From Maratus speciosus (taxonomy: Eukaryota > Arthropoda > Arachnida > Araneae > Salticidae): a stretch of 64,000 bases of DNA. How positions within the stretch are numbered: position 1 is the stretch's first letter; every line of letters starts with the position of its first letter. Below, piece after piece: positions 10,215 to 20,991 of the stretch. The notes beneath the pieces were generated by a model. The model saw only the letters and a program-made list of their open reading frames with translations. It did not search any database and was not told the origin of the DNA. The stretch covers positions 444,714,619-444,778,618 of the forward strand of contig OZ010786.1 in assembly GCA_963932465.1 (NCBI GenBank), read 5' to 3'. Made by a program: the position numbers and the translations under genes.

Positions 10215-10610
10215 TAAAAACCCGATTAAGGAAATATTGGCGCATTTTAGCATTATTACTCCAATTATAAATTGAAATAAGTTCATTTATAGCTGTATTC
10301 TTTTGCGTCTGTTATATACATTTATACATTTTTATATAGCGTTTTCATATGATTCATTCATACAACATTTCGACTGCTTTTTTTAATGTTTGTTTTGTGT
10401 TGTATGTTAAATTTTGAAATTGATTTTTCAGAACAAACTCCCTTCAAATTCTGGGCAACACCGGCACTTTAGTTTGTAACAGATAAATGGCTTTTGTATC
10501 TGTACATCTAATGCTAATATTATAAAGCGTTATAATATTATAAAGTATATAATATTATTAATGCTTGTACGTTTGTGAGGTGTTATCTCTGAAACTACAT
10601 AGCCAACTTA
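10215..10610. other. No gene; possible Helitron-like 5' start
   Basis: At 10508 'tctaatgctaatattataaag' has the look of a Helitron 5' terminus, but no matching 3' end was found. Nothing else is recognised. Confidence 0.3.
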
Positions 10611-11300
10611 AAAAAATGTTGGTGGCCATCTCTGCTCCGAAAAAAAGATTATTTTATGTCAGTGCAAGAACCTACATCGCTGCAGGAGCAAAAAAGTTCT
10701 AAAATTGCGATTTCTGTGATATTGATTGGGTTAGAAACTTTAAATTTGGTGCGGTGGTTACTTTTAAGATGTAAATACTCGTAATGAACGGTCTCTAAAA
10801 GGTTCAATTTGACGGATAAACGTAAAAATTTCTAGAAAGGTTCTAAACTATGATTTATTTGGAATACTGAAATTTTTGGGATACTGTTGGGGTTAGGAAC
10901 TAGAACTTTGGCATGGTAGTAATTAATAAGATGTAAATGCTCGTTGTAGAACAAATTCTAAAAAATAGAAAGACTAAACAAAGCGGAAAAAGATCTAAAG
11001 ATGATCTAAGTAACGAAGTACATGGAATAGTTAGGAATATAAACATGAAAATTGACATGGCTGTATTTATCATGACGTAAATTCTCGCAATAGAACAATT
11101 TCTAAAAATGTCGCTATATAAAACAGTGCAAAAACAAAAAACTTTCAAAAATTTTCTATTTCTGTGTTACTGCTGAGCCCAAAATCTTGAAATTTTGCTT
11201 CGGGTTAGTTTTAAACTATACAATTGTCTCTATGAATGGTTTCTAAAAAAATTTTAATTTAAAAAGATGAAATTAACGGAAAGCGATCTCAATTACCATT
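10611..11300. repeat. Four highly diverged ~150-bp tandem units
   Basis: A block of the form 'gatgtaaat.ctcg.a.tgaac..tctctaaaa' recurs near 10769, 10930, 11080 and 11215. Divergence is strong, so the units are old. No coding was recognised. Confidence 0.5.
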
Positions 11301-11899
11301 AATTTGGAATTATTAGGTACAGCAACTTTAAATATTTCATAATGCTGCATTTCCTCCGCAAAACATGCAATTTAAATGCAACAAAACAGATAGATACCCA
11401 CCTAGCATTAAATAAATTGTGTAAATATTAAATAAAGACCTGTATGAAACAGTGAGTAGGTTTGCCCGAAAGTACTTGTTAAAGTGTTCCTTCTCTAGGC
11501 TTTTCTCTCTCTCGCCAAGGCCACTAACAGAGGGAAGTGCCGTTTTAAATGTGATAGGAATTTTTTATCCGATTCATTTTTCTAGACATTTTATCATAAG
11601 GTCATATTCTCAATTATCATTAGTAGCTTTTTTATATATTAACTTATTCTGGTGAAATTTTATAATCGGGATCATATTGGCGTATGTTAGCTTGCATGAT
11701 TTCCTGAATAAATATGTATGGATTTGTAAATTACTTCAAATGACACTTTGACAGCTCAAAAGTTATGCAGACGATATATTCAGATCTTGTGTCATACTTT
11801 ATGTTGTAATCATTGCCGATTTCTTTTACTTAATACATGCTAAATACAGCTCAACTTGTGCAGAATATGTTTGAAAACAAAACAATACAGCGTATGTAG
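11301..11899. other. No recognisable feature
   Basis: A 67-codon frame at 11452-11655 shows no family signature. Confidence 0.5.
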
Positions 11900-12087
11900 T
11901 GGCCAGCATACACTCATCATTTAAATCCGATCGAGCATATCTAAAACATACTCTAACGAAGCATTGCATGCTACTGTTGATGTATTCGGTACTTTGATAC
12001 TATATTAGATTTTGAGGAGAGAATTCCTTAAATGTTATCGACAACCTCATTGCATCTGTGAAAAACAGATATTGTACAATATTAACT
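11900..12087 (+). pseudogene. Tc1-like transposase C-terminal scrap
   Basis: The codons from 11900 read WPAYTHHLNPIEHI, the Tc1 catalytic-region motif WPA.SPDLNPIEH, with the usual SPD changed to THH. At 12037-12087 another frame reads IDNLIASVKNRYCTILT, the Tc1 C-terminal tail. Stops and indels lie between them. No terminal repeats were found around it. Confidence 0.75.
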
Positions 12088-12089
12088 AT

Positions 12090-12519
12090 TCCGGGGGAGC
12101 ACACACCATATAAAGTATAGTCCATTCTTTTTAAACATCATATATTTGTCATTTAAAGTTACTCAAATTGGTGCGGAGCGTCTGATTATGCTCTTGACAT
12201 CATTTAATACAGTTAAAATTCCGATATAAGTAATTTAGTGTTTCATTTTCTATTTTACTTTTAATATATTGCGTACTTTCAATTTTATATCCATGCATGG
12301 CTGTCTTGAATGGTTTGATTTCCCATTTTTTTAAACAGTGTATACGAATTTATATATAAGATTTTGTAATTCTACGATTCGTTTATTTTCATCATTTCAG
12401 TTTATCGCAGTATATGGACAATTAAAGATAAAATCTCATTTTCTTTGCTTCCATATGTTATTATTAAATCTATGTTCTCAGTAATATCGCTCAGACTAAT
12501 CCCTCTGAGGGAAGTCCTA
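12090..12519. other. No recognisable feature
   Basis: AT-rich spacer between the Tc1 scrap and Helitron copy 2; nothing recognised. Confidence 0.5.
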
Positions 12520-12757
12520 GTAGGAGCAAAAACTGTACATAGGAATTTAATCATTTTTAGATCATTTTATACGTTTGAAGTTCCCGGTGTGCAGACTGTT
12601 TTCTTTTTTTTAATTTGGCTAATTTTTTTGAGGTTTTATTTCTATTTTAAATTCAAATTTTCAGGATTTCTAGAGATATTTTTTACAGATTTTAGAAAGT
12701 GATATTAATTTAAACTGTTGCCAACTGTATAAACAGCGGAAACAATAATGTTTGCTT

Positions 12758-12794
<37 letters not shown>

Positions 12795-13903
12795 CGTGTA
12801 ATAAATTAAAAATTTATTTACACGTGACTATTATAAACAGAAAAAAACATTTGGAATTAGAATTAAATAATTATGTACAAAAAGCAGGAACTTATTAAAA
12901 ATTACGTCATAAAAACTATAATTACACGTGAATTTTAAGAGAGAAAGGAATTTGTAAAATAATAAATTTATTAACATGCGTTAGAAGTCTTAAATAGGAG
13001 AAATTACGTCATATTTACGTTACATTACAGTTATTACATAAAATGAACACCAAATAATATTGCAAAACGGTTTAAATTTAGAAAATGCGCTAGACATTTA
13101 TTTGATATTTTGAGAGGATACTTTTCAACTATTTTTGTTAGGAAAGCGCAAATAATATTTCATTTCTAACACAAGTATTTTCACGTCAATATTAAAAAGA
13201 GAAAGAATAGTTTGGTCAAAATTACGTCAGATTAAAAACGATTAATTTAAATGTCTTATTTAAAAGAACTTTCTTTTCGCTTTGTTAAAAAATACCGGGA
13301 GACAAAGATTCTGTTTACTTAATTCCTTTTATATTAGCTTATTTTGAAATGTTTATCTTATTTTACTTAATCAAAGACGAAAACAGCGATTGACATATGT
13401 ATTTTTGGTACTACTTAGTTATCCCGTCGACCAAAAATCTATCATTCGCCAAACTATAAGATTAAATGTCAATAATGGTTGATCGTAAATGTCACATTAA
13501 CTTGACTTTAAGCAAGTTACACGTGTCTACGTCATCAAGTTATTTTTATTTCGACGTTTTATTTGTATTTTTATTAATGTTGCACTAATTTATTTGTTCT
13601 TTCGTTATTTAAAATAAAAATGATGTCAATTTGTATAATTTGGCGAGTGCTTTGGCGATTTATATAATTTGGCGAAATTGGTCGACGGGTTCATCAAGTA
13701 GTACCGCAGCAGATTTGGCCTTAAAATTCCCAGTCAAAGAGAAATGAATAGAAATCCGTTTATAGGGAGATCGCCATTGTTTTTTAAATTATAATTCAAT
13801 CTTCCAAAATCTTTTTAAAGCCCATCAAATTAGCGTACTTTTAGAGTCTGCGGTGTCTAAACGGGGTTGACGAGCGTAGCTCGTAGGGGGCAGAGCCCCC
13901 TAG
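12520..13903 (+). mobile_element. Helitron copy 2, 5'-truncated
   Basis: It is an inverted relative of copy 1. It ends with the hairpin AGGGGGC-AGA-GCCCCCT (13885-13901) and CTAG (13900-13903), followed by T. The 5' part corresponding to 4205-4448 of copy 1 is absent. It holds a (TA)n run near 12761-12788 and a complete MITE at 13408-13707. Confidence 0.75.
13408..13707. mobile_element. GGTACTAC-type MITE (complete)
   Basis: Termini GGTACTACTTAGTTATCCCG and the inverted CGGGTTCATCAAGTAGTACC enclose about 300 bp. A second free-standing copy lies at 22320-22616, showing it moves independently of the Helitron. Confidence 0.7.
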
Positions 13904-13923
13904 TCTTTAAAAAAAAAAGAACT

Positions 13924-14350
13924 GATATCTACTAAAAACCAACTTTTCAAAAGTAAAAAAAAAAAAAATAGCCAAGCTAAAAAGAAAAAAAAAAGTTGAA
14001 AGTTGTGGCTAAAAATTGGTGTGATATCCGATTTCCAAGCTTATATTATGGTACTTATTTAACATTTTCCATTAAAAAATTTACCATTTGTAAATCGAGT
14101 GCCTTCATATATGTTGCTAGAAATCCTTTTCTCCTGTACTCAATACATCATAACGTGTTTCTGGAAATGTTCTGTCTACGAAAGCACTCGACTTACAAAT
14201 GGTAAGTTTTTTAATGGAAAATGTTAAATAAGTACCATAATATTAGCTTGGAAATCCGATATCACACCATTTTTTAGCCACAACTTTCAACATTTTTTTT
14301 TAGGTTGGCTATTTATTTTACTTTTGAAAAGTTGGTTTTTAGTAGATATC
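13924..14350. mobile_element. Foldback hairpin element, ~200-bp arms
   Basis: GATATCTACTAAAAACCAAC at 13924 is repeated inverted, ending at 14350. The arms are nearly complementary from 13924 to about 14122 and from about 14150 to 14350, leaving a loop of roughly 30 bp. The transcript would be a long hairpin. No coding. Confidence 0.85.
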
Positions 14351-14355
14351 ATCTA

Positions 14356-15048
14356 CAGGATGATTCAAAATAACGTGGCCAAAATGAAAGGGCAAAACAA
14401 GCGTACAAAAGGCATGAAAAATGTATAGGAACTTAGAGTCTCAAACACCATCAGGGGCCGCTAGAGGGCGTTTCCATGAAACATCAGCTGAACAAATTGA
14501 GATATCTTCATTTGAGCCGTGGATGCCTTGTGAGTAACATGGCTAGTTACACGCACCGCGAAATTGCTGAAATCCATGGCGTTGGATTGGTCGACGTAGA
14601 CCGCATGGCCACCGCAATCACCAGATTTGTCTCTAATAGATTTTTTCTTATGGGTTTTTTTTAAAGGACTTATTTACGAAACTCCTGTTTCATCAGAGGA
14701 AGGCTTATTAGAAAGAATTGTTGAGTCATCAGGATGTGTTCGAGATACACCTGATATGTTTGAGATGGTGCGCCAGTCCATGCAGCGTCGATGTAATGCG
14801 TGTCTCCAGACGCCTGGCAAAAATTTTGAGCATCTCCAGAAGTAGTATTGGTCGTAAATGTGTAACATGTGTGGAAATACAGTATAAATATAATGATGTT
14901 GAATAATTTTTATTTATTACATATAATTTGCAACCCCCTCTATCGGCACGGAGGGGGTTTGCGACACCATGTTTCTATGTGATTTTTTATTCTTTTTATA
15001 CGCCTGCTTTGCCCTTTCATTTTGGCCACGTTATTTTGAGTCACCCTG
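14356..15048 (+). mobile_element. mariner-type element, internally deleted
   Basis: Termini CAGGATGATTCAAAATAACG and the inverted CGTTATTTTGAGTCACCCTG are each flanked by TA (14354-14355 and 15049-15050). The terminal repeats extend roughly 50 bp with few differences. Length is 693 bp, against the usual ~1.3 kb, so the middle of the gene is gone. Confidence 0.88.
14606..14845 (+). pseudogene. mariner transposase C-terminal domain remnant
   Basis: One uninterrupted frame reads WPPQSPDLSLIDFFLW, then VFFKGLIYETPV, and ends MQRRCNACLQTPGKNFEHLQ with a stop. SPDL holds the third catalytic aspartate of the mariner DDE/D triad. Just upstream, in another frame, is RWIGRR, the segment that normally precedes it. 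The first two catalytic residues and the N-terminal helix-turn-helix region are deleted, so the copy is inactive. Its C-terminal 80 codons are strikingly intact. Confidence 0.88.
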
Positions 15049-15359
15049 TATATTACCTTATATTTCCGTGTATAAGCCGAGTATATGACTTTTCAGGGGA
15101 AAATCGTCAAAATCAGAAACCCGTGTATAAGCCGATGTTAAACAAACGTGATGAAAAATTCATCGAACGAAACCTTACCACTATTTTTACATAGCTAATA
15201 GAGAAAAATACGCTCTCCGAAATTACTAATATCTCCTAGAGGTCTTCGGTAGATCCCCGGTAGCTTTCTATTCATCAACACTCGGCCGTTTTTCTTAAAG
15301 TCATTTAAAGACCTGCCCCGTTCGAATTGAGCAGCTGTGACAAATGGCGGTAATTTTTA

Positions 15360-15611
15360 AAAGTTCACATCGTTGCTATCTCTGAATTGGTGAAAGAAGC
15401 TTGTGTTGAATTACCACAAGAAATAATCATCCGATTTTTCAAAAAATGTTGCATCAGTAACGCGTTGGATGGAACTGAGGATGATGTCATTTTTGAAGAA
15501 GATGATGATGAACTAATTACTGACATTATTCATCCTGATATACCAATGAGAGAAAGAAATTTTAAGGAGTTTCTTGAAAATTCTGATAATGACTTCGATA
15601 GTAAAAGATGA
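15360..15611 (+). pseudogene. pogo/Tigger transposase C-terminal part
   Basis: The frame from about 15360 reads through SELVKEACVELPQEIIIRFF, then KKCCISNALDGTEDD, then an acidic run with EEDDDE. It ends at TGA after FKEFLENSDNDFDSKR. FKKCGISNALDGTEDD is a hallmark of the C-terminal region of arthropod pogo/Tigger transposases (here C replaces G). The DNA-binding CENP-B-like and DDE core regions are missing between the left terminus and this block. Confidence 0.88.
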
Positions 15612-15748
15612 TTGTTGAGATGTTTCATTATAAAAGAATGGACTATTAAAGTATTTTTAGAAATTTGTAAGTCATTTTTATGTTTTTTTTTATATTTACC
15701 ATCCTTTTTGTTTTAAAATATCAGATTAAAATTTTTTTAGACTAGTGT

Positions 15749-15810
15749 ATAGGTCAACCCCCCCCTCCCCACCCCCCGCCACACACACACACACACACAC
15801 ACCACCACTA
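15749..15810 (+). repeat. C-rich and (CA)n simple repeat
   Basis: A run of C with interruptions is followed by about eleven CA dinucleotides, then CCA/CCT triplets. Confidence 0.95.
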
Positions 15811-15886
15811 CCACCACACATGCACACTTTTGAGTAAAAAAAATGTCCAAAAATTCTCGGCTTATGCGCGGAAATATACGGTATTT

Positions 15887-16412
15887 ATGTTGTCAACATC
15901 CTTTTTTTCAACTAAATGTAGTGTATAACGATGAATGAAATATAACTGTGTAGGATGCTTTGCCTACATCTGATACCGCATAATGATTTTAACTAGTAAA
16001 TCTGCAGATCAAGAGCCTCTGCGTCATCTCTACAAATCACTGCTTTTTAACACACTTTGCGTAATATTCAACTTCCTACAAACAGCAATTGAAAGATTTC
16101 AAATTACATAAATATATATAAGAATAAAAATACTTAGAAAGTTTCAGAAATTAGAAGCGTTAAATTAATCACGTTGTTATGCAATGATATTCTAAAATTC
16201 TCATGTACAGCATATTATGGTAAATATTTAGATAATAAAGTATATTTCTTCAGAAGGGCTCTGCTCTTTGAAACCCCCCCCCCCCCGCTTAGTTTCATTA
16301 AATTTACATTTATAATTTTCTATTTATTGTGCGAATAGTTGGATTATATTTTAGATTTCATTTTACTCTGAGATTTATAAGGATAAGCAACAATTTGGAC
16401 AATCATTTTATA
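15887..16412. other. No gene; C-run
   Basis: It contains a 12-13-base C run near 16275-16287. Nothing else is recognised. Confidence 0.6.
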
Positions 16413-16637
16413 CACTCATGTCCAAAATTAAGGTCACAAACATAAAATCTGTGAAAACTGATGAACTATTCAATGTATTGCCACGAAATTTGGCACAGTG
16501 GTATATTACAATAGGAGAAAGAATATAGCAACATAACAATATGGAAAAGATTTTAACTGTGAATTAATATGCAGGGAATATCAAAAAGTGTTAAATCATG
16601 AATCAGAGATAAAGCATTTATCTCGGGAAAAGCCTAT

Positions 16638-17345
16638 CTAATATGGAGTGTGACCACCGCGCACTGCTATACCAGCCTCAGAACGAGGTCTCATACTGTT
16701 TATGAGGCTGTCGATAAATGTTTGTGGCAACAAAGCCCATTCTTCCAAAAGCGCGGCTTTTAACTCCTGGTGGGTCCAAAGAGGTTCTTTACGATGTGCA
16801 ATGGCTATTCCTAGACCATCCCAAACTTGTTCAATAGGATTGAGGTCCGGAGACCTCGAGGGTCAATTCATACGGGGAATTTCCTCTTCTTCAAGGAAAT
16901 CATCAATAATGTGAGCTCTGTGTGGCTTCGCATTATCGTCCATAAACATGAAGGCCTGATCTACAGCAACCCGGAACAACCTCATATAGGCTTCAAGGAC
17001 CACATCCCTATAGCGATGTGCGTTGACTGTACTCGCATCGAAGACATGCAGTGGTGTATGACTGTCCAACATTATGCCGTCCGAGACAAGGATTCATTTG
17101 CCACCAAATCTGTCGATTTCTTTTACGTAGGAGGGATGATAGCGAGCTCCACGTTCTCTGCAGATGTAGATTTGATGATAATCACTCTGAGTGGTAAATC
17201 TCTACTCATCAGTGAAAAGAACACGTCCCATTCTTGTTGTGTCCAAAACTGGTGGCTTCGGCTCCACAACAACCGTGTTCTCCTACTGAATGCAGTGAAA
17301 GGGACACACATGACTGGACGGCGGGCGTTAGGGATAATTTCCTTA
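16638..17345 (-). pseudogene. Tc1 transposase, middle and C-terminal part (left half)
   Basis: On the minus strand, different frames give ARRPVMCVPFTAF, WTQQEW, LFTDESRF, then FMFMDDNAKPHRAHIIDDFL, RSPDLNPIEQVWDGL and GGHTPY with a stop at 16638. The first and second DDE aspartates lie in TDES and DDN. The W before PSRSPDLNPIE is replaced by a stop (TGA), and frameshifts separate the segments. It extends further N-terminal than the right copy. Confidence 0.9.
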
Positions 17346-17701
17346 AAGCCTATGTGAGGTTGTTCCTGGTTGCTATAGACCCACACTTCATGTTTATGGA
17401 CGATAATGCGAAGTCACACAGAGCTCACATTGTTGATGATTTTCTTGAAGAAGAGGATATTTGCCGTATGAATTGGCCCTCGAGGTCTCCGGACCTCAAT
17501 CCCATTGAACATGTTTGGGATGGTCTATGAAGAGCCATTGCACAGCGTAACCCCTTTCCCAGGACTCGCCAGGAGTTAAAAGCCACGCTTTTGGAAGAAT
17601 GGGCTTTGTTGCCACAAACATTTATTGAAACCCTCATAAACAGTACGAGAGCCCGTTGTGATGCTTGTATAGCAGTGCACGATGGTCACACGCCATATTA
17701 G
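17327..17701 (+). pseudogene. Tc1 transposase C-terminal part (right half)
   Basis: It reads RDNFLKAYVRLFLVAID, FMFMDDNAKSHRAHIVDDFL, then MNWPSRSPDLNPIEHVWDGL. A stop follows where arginine codons usually continue. Past the stop the same frame reads TRQELKATLLEEWALLPQTF and ends HDGHTPY-stop at 17701. DDN (second aspartate) and NPIEH (final glutamate) are present. It starts abruptly at the head-to-head junction. Confidence 0.9.
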
Positions 17702-18004
17702 ACAGACTTTTCCCGCGATAAATGCTTTATCTCTGATTCATGATTTAACACTTTTTCATATACCCTGTATCTTAATTGAGAATTAAAATCTTTTCAATAT
17801 TGTTATGTTGCTAGATTCTTTCTCCTATTATAATATAACTCTATGCCAAATTTCATGGCAACACAGTGAATAGTTCATCAGTTTTCACAGATTTTAAGTT
17901 TGTGACCTTAATTTTGCACATGAGTGTATTATCCTAATATCCAAATAGCAGTATTGAGTATTTACTTACCTGCCAACGACAAACACCTGCATTTGATGTA
18001 TTAT

Positions 18005-18170
18005 ACTCCTTTTCACTAACAGAGGCGCATGCCTTTCATCGACCTTTACAAGTTGAGACCATGTTTCTGCGATAACGCGGGGTAGAAGAGACAGTACCAT
18101 ATATGATTTTCATGTCAATTGGTGAAGGTGAGTGTGAAGGTCATGCGCCTTTGTTAGTGAAAAGGAATAT
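18005..18170. mobile_element. Small MITE, ~165 bp
   Basis: CTCCTTTTCACTAACAGAGG followed by CGCATG is matched inverted by CATGCGCC and TTTGTTAGTGAAAAGGAAT. The family is not recognised. Confidence 0.7.
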
Positions 18171-19351
18171 AGGAACTTACGGAAATGTAAACGGAGTTAT
18201 CTAATTTTAAAATCTAATGCCTTTGCGATTTTTTTCCCAAAAATAGTTTTTATTACCATTCTATAATATTCAGATCTAAGATCTTATCTAAATATAAATC
18301 CTAATCTATTTGGTAGCAGTAGCTTACTAAAAGCACTCAAAAATAAGCATTTTTGGAGACTTTTAAACCTAATGGGGAATCGTTCATCTTCGTGTCCAGT
18401 GCTAAGTGACTAAATAGCAAGCGCGAATTGTGAACATGATTATTCAGGCAATCTTGTAATTTTTTTTAGTTTTTAAGAATGAAAACAATTATTTCCCGCT
18501 AATCATGTCGTCATGTTCAACATTGATATCTATGCGGTGTATATTATTGACGTTTGCTGTCCACTTGCTTTACAAAAGTTTTTTTTTTAAATAAAAAATT
18601 AAATCTTTATATTAGCTGTGCGCAGATGATAAACTGTAAAATATTGATAACAATTTTCTTTAAATAATAAGAATTACCATCATAACCCAAGGCCATTTCG
18701 TTTTAACATCAAAACCAATCATAACGTATATTCGTTTTATTTTCGATACATGACGTCATATTCACTTGCTTTCCGTGCTTTTCCTTGTATTCTACCTTGT
18801 ATTATTAAGAAATACTTGAGAATTTCCGTTTTATCTCCAATAGGATTTCATATTCATTTTTTTTTATTCTTAATTTTTTCTTTCATTTTCCCTTTTTCAT
18901 GAGAAAGTCCGTCCATTGAAAATTTATTTTTTAGACGAAATTATTATTCCGGGTTTTGATTTTCTTGGCAACGATAAAGTTAGTTAAATTTTATAGAAAA
19001 ATGTCTTTATGACAATAATGAACTTTTGAATTTATAAGCGCAAAATATTGAATAAAATAAGTAAAGCATAGACTATTTTTGTTTATGAGTTAAACTCCAT
19101 CTATACTCAAAGATACAAAGGCATTAATTCATCCGTTTTGACGTTGGCTTGGCTCAAACATGACACACACACATATGCACGTTTGTAATATTTTTAGGAT
19201 GAATTGCTGTTGCTAGGTAACTGATAAAAGAAAAATGAAATATGTACATTTCAGATAAGTAAATTTATAAAATAAAATGTTTTATATTATTGGAAAGCAC
19301 GTATAAAAAATCCACAAAAGTTACAATAATAATTTTAAAAATCTGACAAAT
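18171..19351. other. No recognisable feature
   Basis: AT-rich DNA without long open frames; no repeat or RNA gene recognised. Confidence 0.5.
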
Positions 19352-20361
19352 CCCAGCAAAGAGGAAATTGCTGGCCAACAGCAAGATAGGTGCTGGCAAC
19401 GATGGAGAAGTGCTGGCTAATGATCTACCACTGCATGACTATTGCTGGACAGCTTCAGTCAACTTTGCTGTTGGAAATCATCAGATAAAATTCTGATGGG
19501 CCTCCATTTTATCTCATGCGCTCGCCCACCACTACATGGAAGTGCACGAACTTTTGCAGTATTATTGCTGAGAACCCTTACGCTAGGTGGCGTTGCGAAT
19601 ATCGAAGACATAGAGTATTTGAACACAAATCTGTAATGAATATCTTAACACAATTTAAGCTGTGAAGCTAATTTTTTTTAAACTGTAAATAATATAGCAC
19701 CACTGCCACTAACAAATAAATAAGTAAATGAATAAATAAATAAATTCTTTATTTCAACGCACTTTTTTTCCTCCTTAAATCTGGTTTTACTATGTTATAA
19801 AGGATTTCGGTTTTCATAATTTACATAGTTGAGAATCAATAATTAAAAAAAAGCGTATAAAATATATAGGATTTCTATACAATGCCATAATTTCTATACC
19901 AGTTTAATGATTGGGAACGTAAATCACAAAAGAAACAAACTTCCGATCATGAAAACCAAACAGCACCGAGCGTGATTAGTACTTGGGAGGGTGACCACAT
20001 GGAAACCGCTGCAAGTTTAAATATTTCTATAGACATTTCTATTATAGACACTTCTACAGTATTTCTTACTTCGTTTTTTTTATAGAATTCTAAAAGAAAT
20101 TTTTGTAAGGGAAAGTGTTGCGTCAGCAAAGGAATAGCAGTGGGATATGTGCTAGCACTGCAGGAAAAGTGTCGGATTGAGGTAATGTGATGGCATACCA
20201 ATGCTGGCCAGCTGTTGGCCATCACTGATGGGCCAGCTGCATTCCGCACGGACACTTTTGTACTGGTTTAAGTAATGGTACCATTGAACTTTACCGCTGA
20301 TGGCAGTGCTGGATGCCATCTTTTAGCCAGCTGATGGACCACTGTTTCTTTCTTTGCTGGG
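19352..20361. mobile_element. Inverted-repeat element of unknown family carrying 5S-derived DNA
   Basis: CCCAGCAAAGA at 19352 is mirrored by TCTTTGCTGGG ending at 20361. Subterminal regions on both sides are rich in variants of GCTGGCCAACAGC / CTGGCCAGCTG, typical of transposase-binding repeats. The interior holds a 5S rRNA fragment. A clear target duplication was not found. Confidence 0.55.
19957..20014 (+). pseudogene. 5S rRNA-derived fragment (3' half)
   Basis: caccgagcgtgattagtact followed by tgggagggtgaccacatgg and aaaccgctgc aligns with the 3' half of eukaryotic 5S rRNA (GTTAGTACTTGGATGGG.GACC.CCTGGGAATACCG). It includes the intermediate element and box C of the internal promoter. The 5' half and box A are missing, so it is not a functional 5S gene. 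A SINE3-type or captured origin is possible. Confidence 0.8.
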
Positions 20362-20719
20362 ATGTACTGACAAAATTTCAAACTAATAGAAATAATTTAA
20401 GACCCATATTGGAAATTTCAGTATCCATAATTTACCCTTTAAATCAATTAATCAAATGACCTATTTTCTTTCAACAAATGAAAATTTGAAAATCGTCTGA
20501 ATTGCCATAGGAAGCATTATGGCGCAAAATATAATGTCCTGTATTTACCAAACGAATGAACCAAATATAACAAAAAACAATACAGTTAAAAACGGGTACC
20601 TCACTAACATGCTTACTTAATTTCAAGCTAATCGGATGCTTTTTAAGGCAATTATCGCGGGACAGACAGACTAACTAACTAACAAACGGAAACCAAAAAC
20701 TTTTAGCTTCTCAACAGTC
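20362..20719. other. No recognisable feature
   Basis: Only a short 'gacagacagactaactaact' run near 20672; otherwise nothing. Confidence 0.5.
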
Positions 20720-20991
20720 CACCGCCCCTGAATACTAGGCCTGAACGCTGACACAAAAATGGCGGCTGCCGAAGGCAAATTTTTTTCAGCGTGTGCGGTA
20801 CCTTAAATATTCGTACCACTGATTTTTAAAGTTTTTCCGCTTTGTTTTTCTGAGATTAAACAATTCCGATAATTATTGTATAAAATACTGGTGCCAACAT
20901 TTCAGAGACCGTACCTACGTTAAAAAAAATCCTCCTTCGGCAGCTGCCATTTTTGTCTCAGCACTCAGGCCTAGTATTCAAAAGGGCGGTG
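20720..20991. mobile_element. MITE with ~85-bp terminal inverted repeats
   Basis: CACCGCCCCTGAATACTAGG at the left and the inverted CCTAGTATTC...GGGCGGTG at the right. The similarity continues through 'acaaaaatggcggctgccga' and its mirror. Total about 272 bp, non-coding. Confidence 0.8.

Larger units (their letters stand above)
15050..15886 (+). mobile_element. pogo-type element, deletion derivative
   Basis: Left end ttaccttatatttccgtgta continues into 'taagccgag'. It is matched inverted at the right by 'ctcggcttatgcgcggaaat' and 'atacggtat'. It sits immediately after the mariner. A C-rich and (CA)n tract lies at 15749-15810 near its right end. Confidence 0.75.
16413..17926. mobile_element. 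Palindromic Tc1 element: two C-terminal halves head to head
   Basis: CACTCATGTCCAAAATTAAG at the left is repeated inverted at the right, each flanked by TA (16411-16412, 17927-17928). Inverted similarity extends for hundreds of bp beyond the terminal repeats because each half carries the transposase C-terminal coding sequence reading outward. The N-terminal half of the gene is absent. Total length is 1514 bp, close to a normal Tc1. Confidence 0.9.

Noticed and set aside
15780..15800. (CA)n run as a CRISPR- or promoter-like array
   Set aside because: It is a plain microsatellite; no spaced repeats or CRISPR features exist in this eukaryotic-type window.
16827..17357. 176-codon plus-strand frame
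   Set aside because: It is the antisense of the Tc1 transposase remnant on the minus strand.
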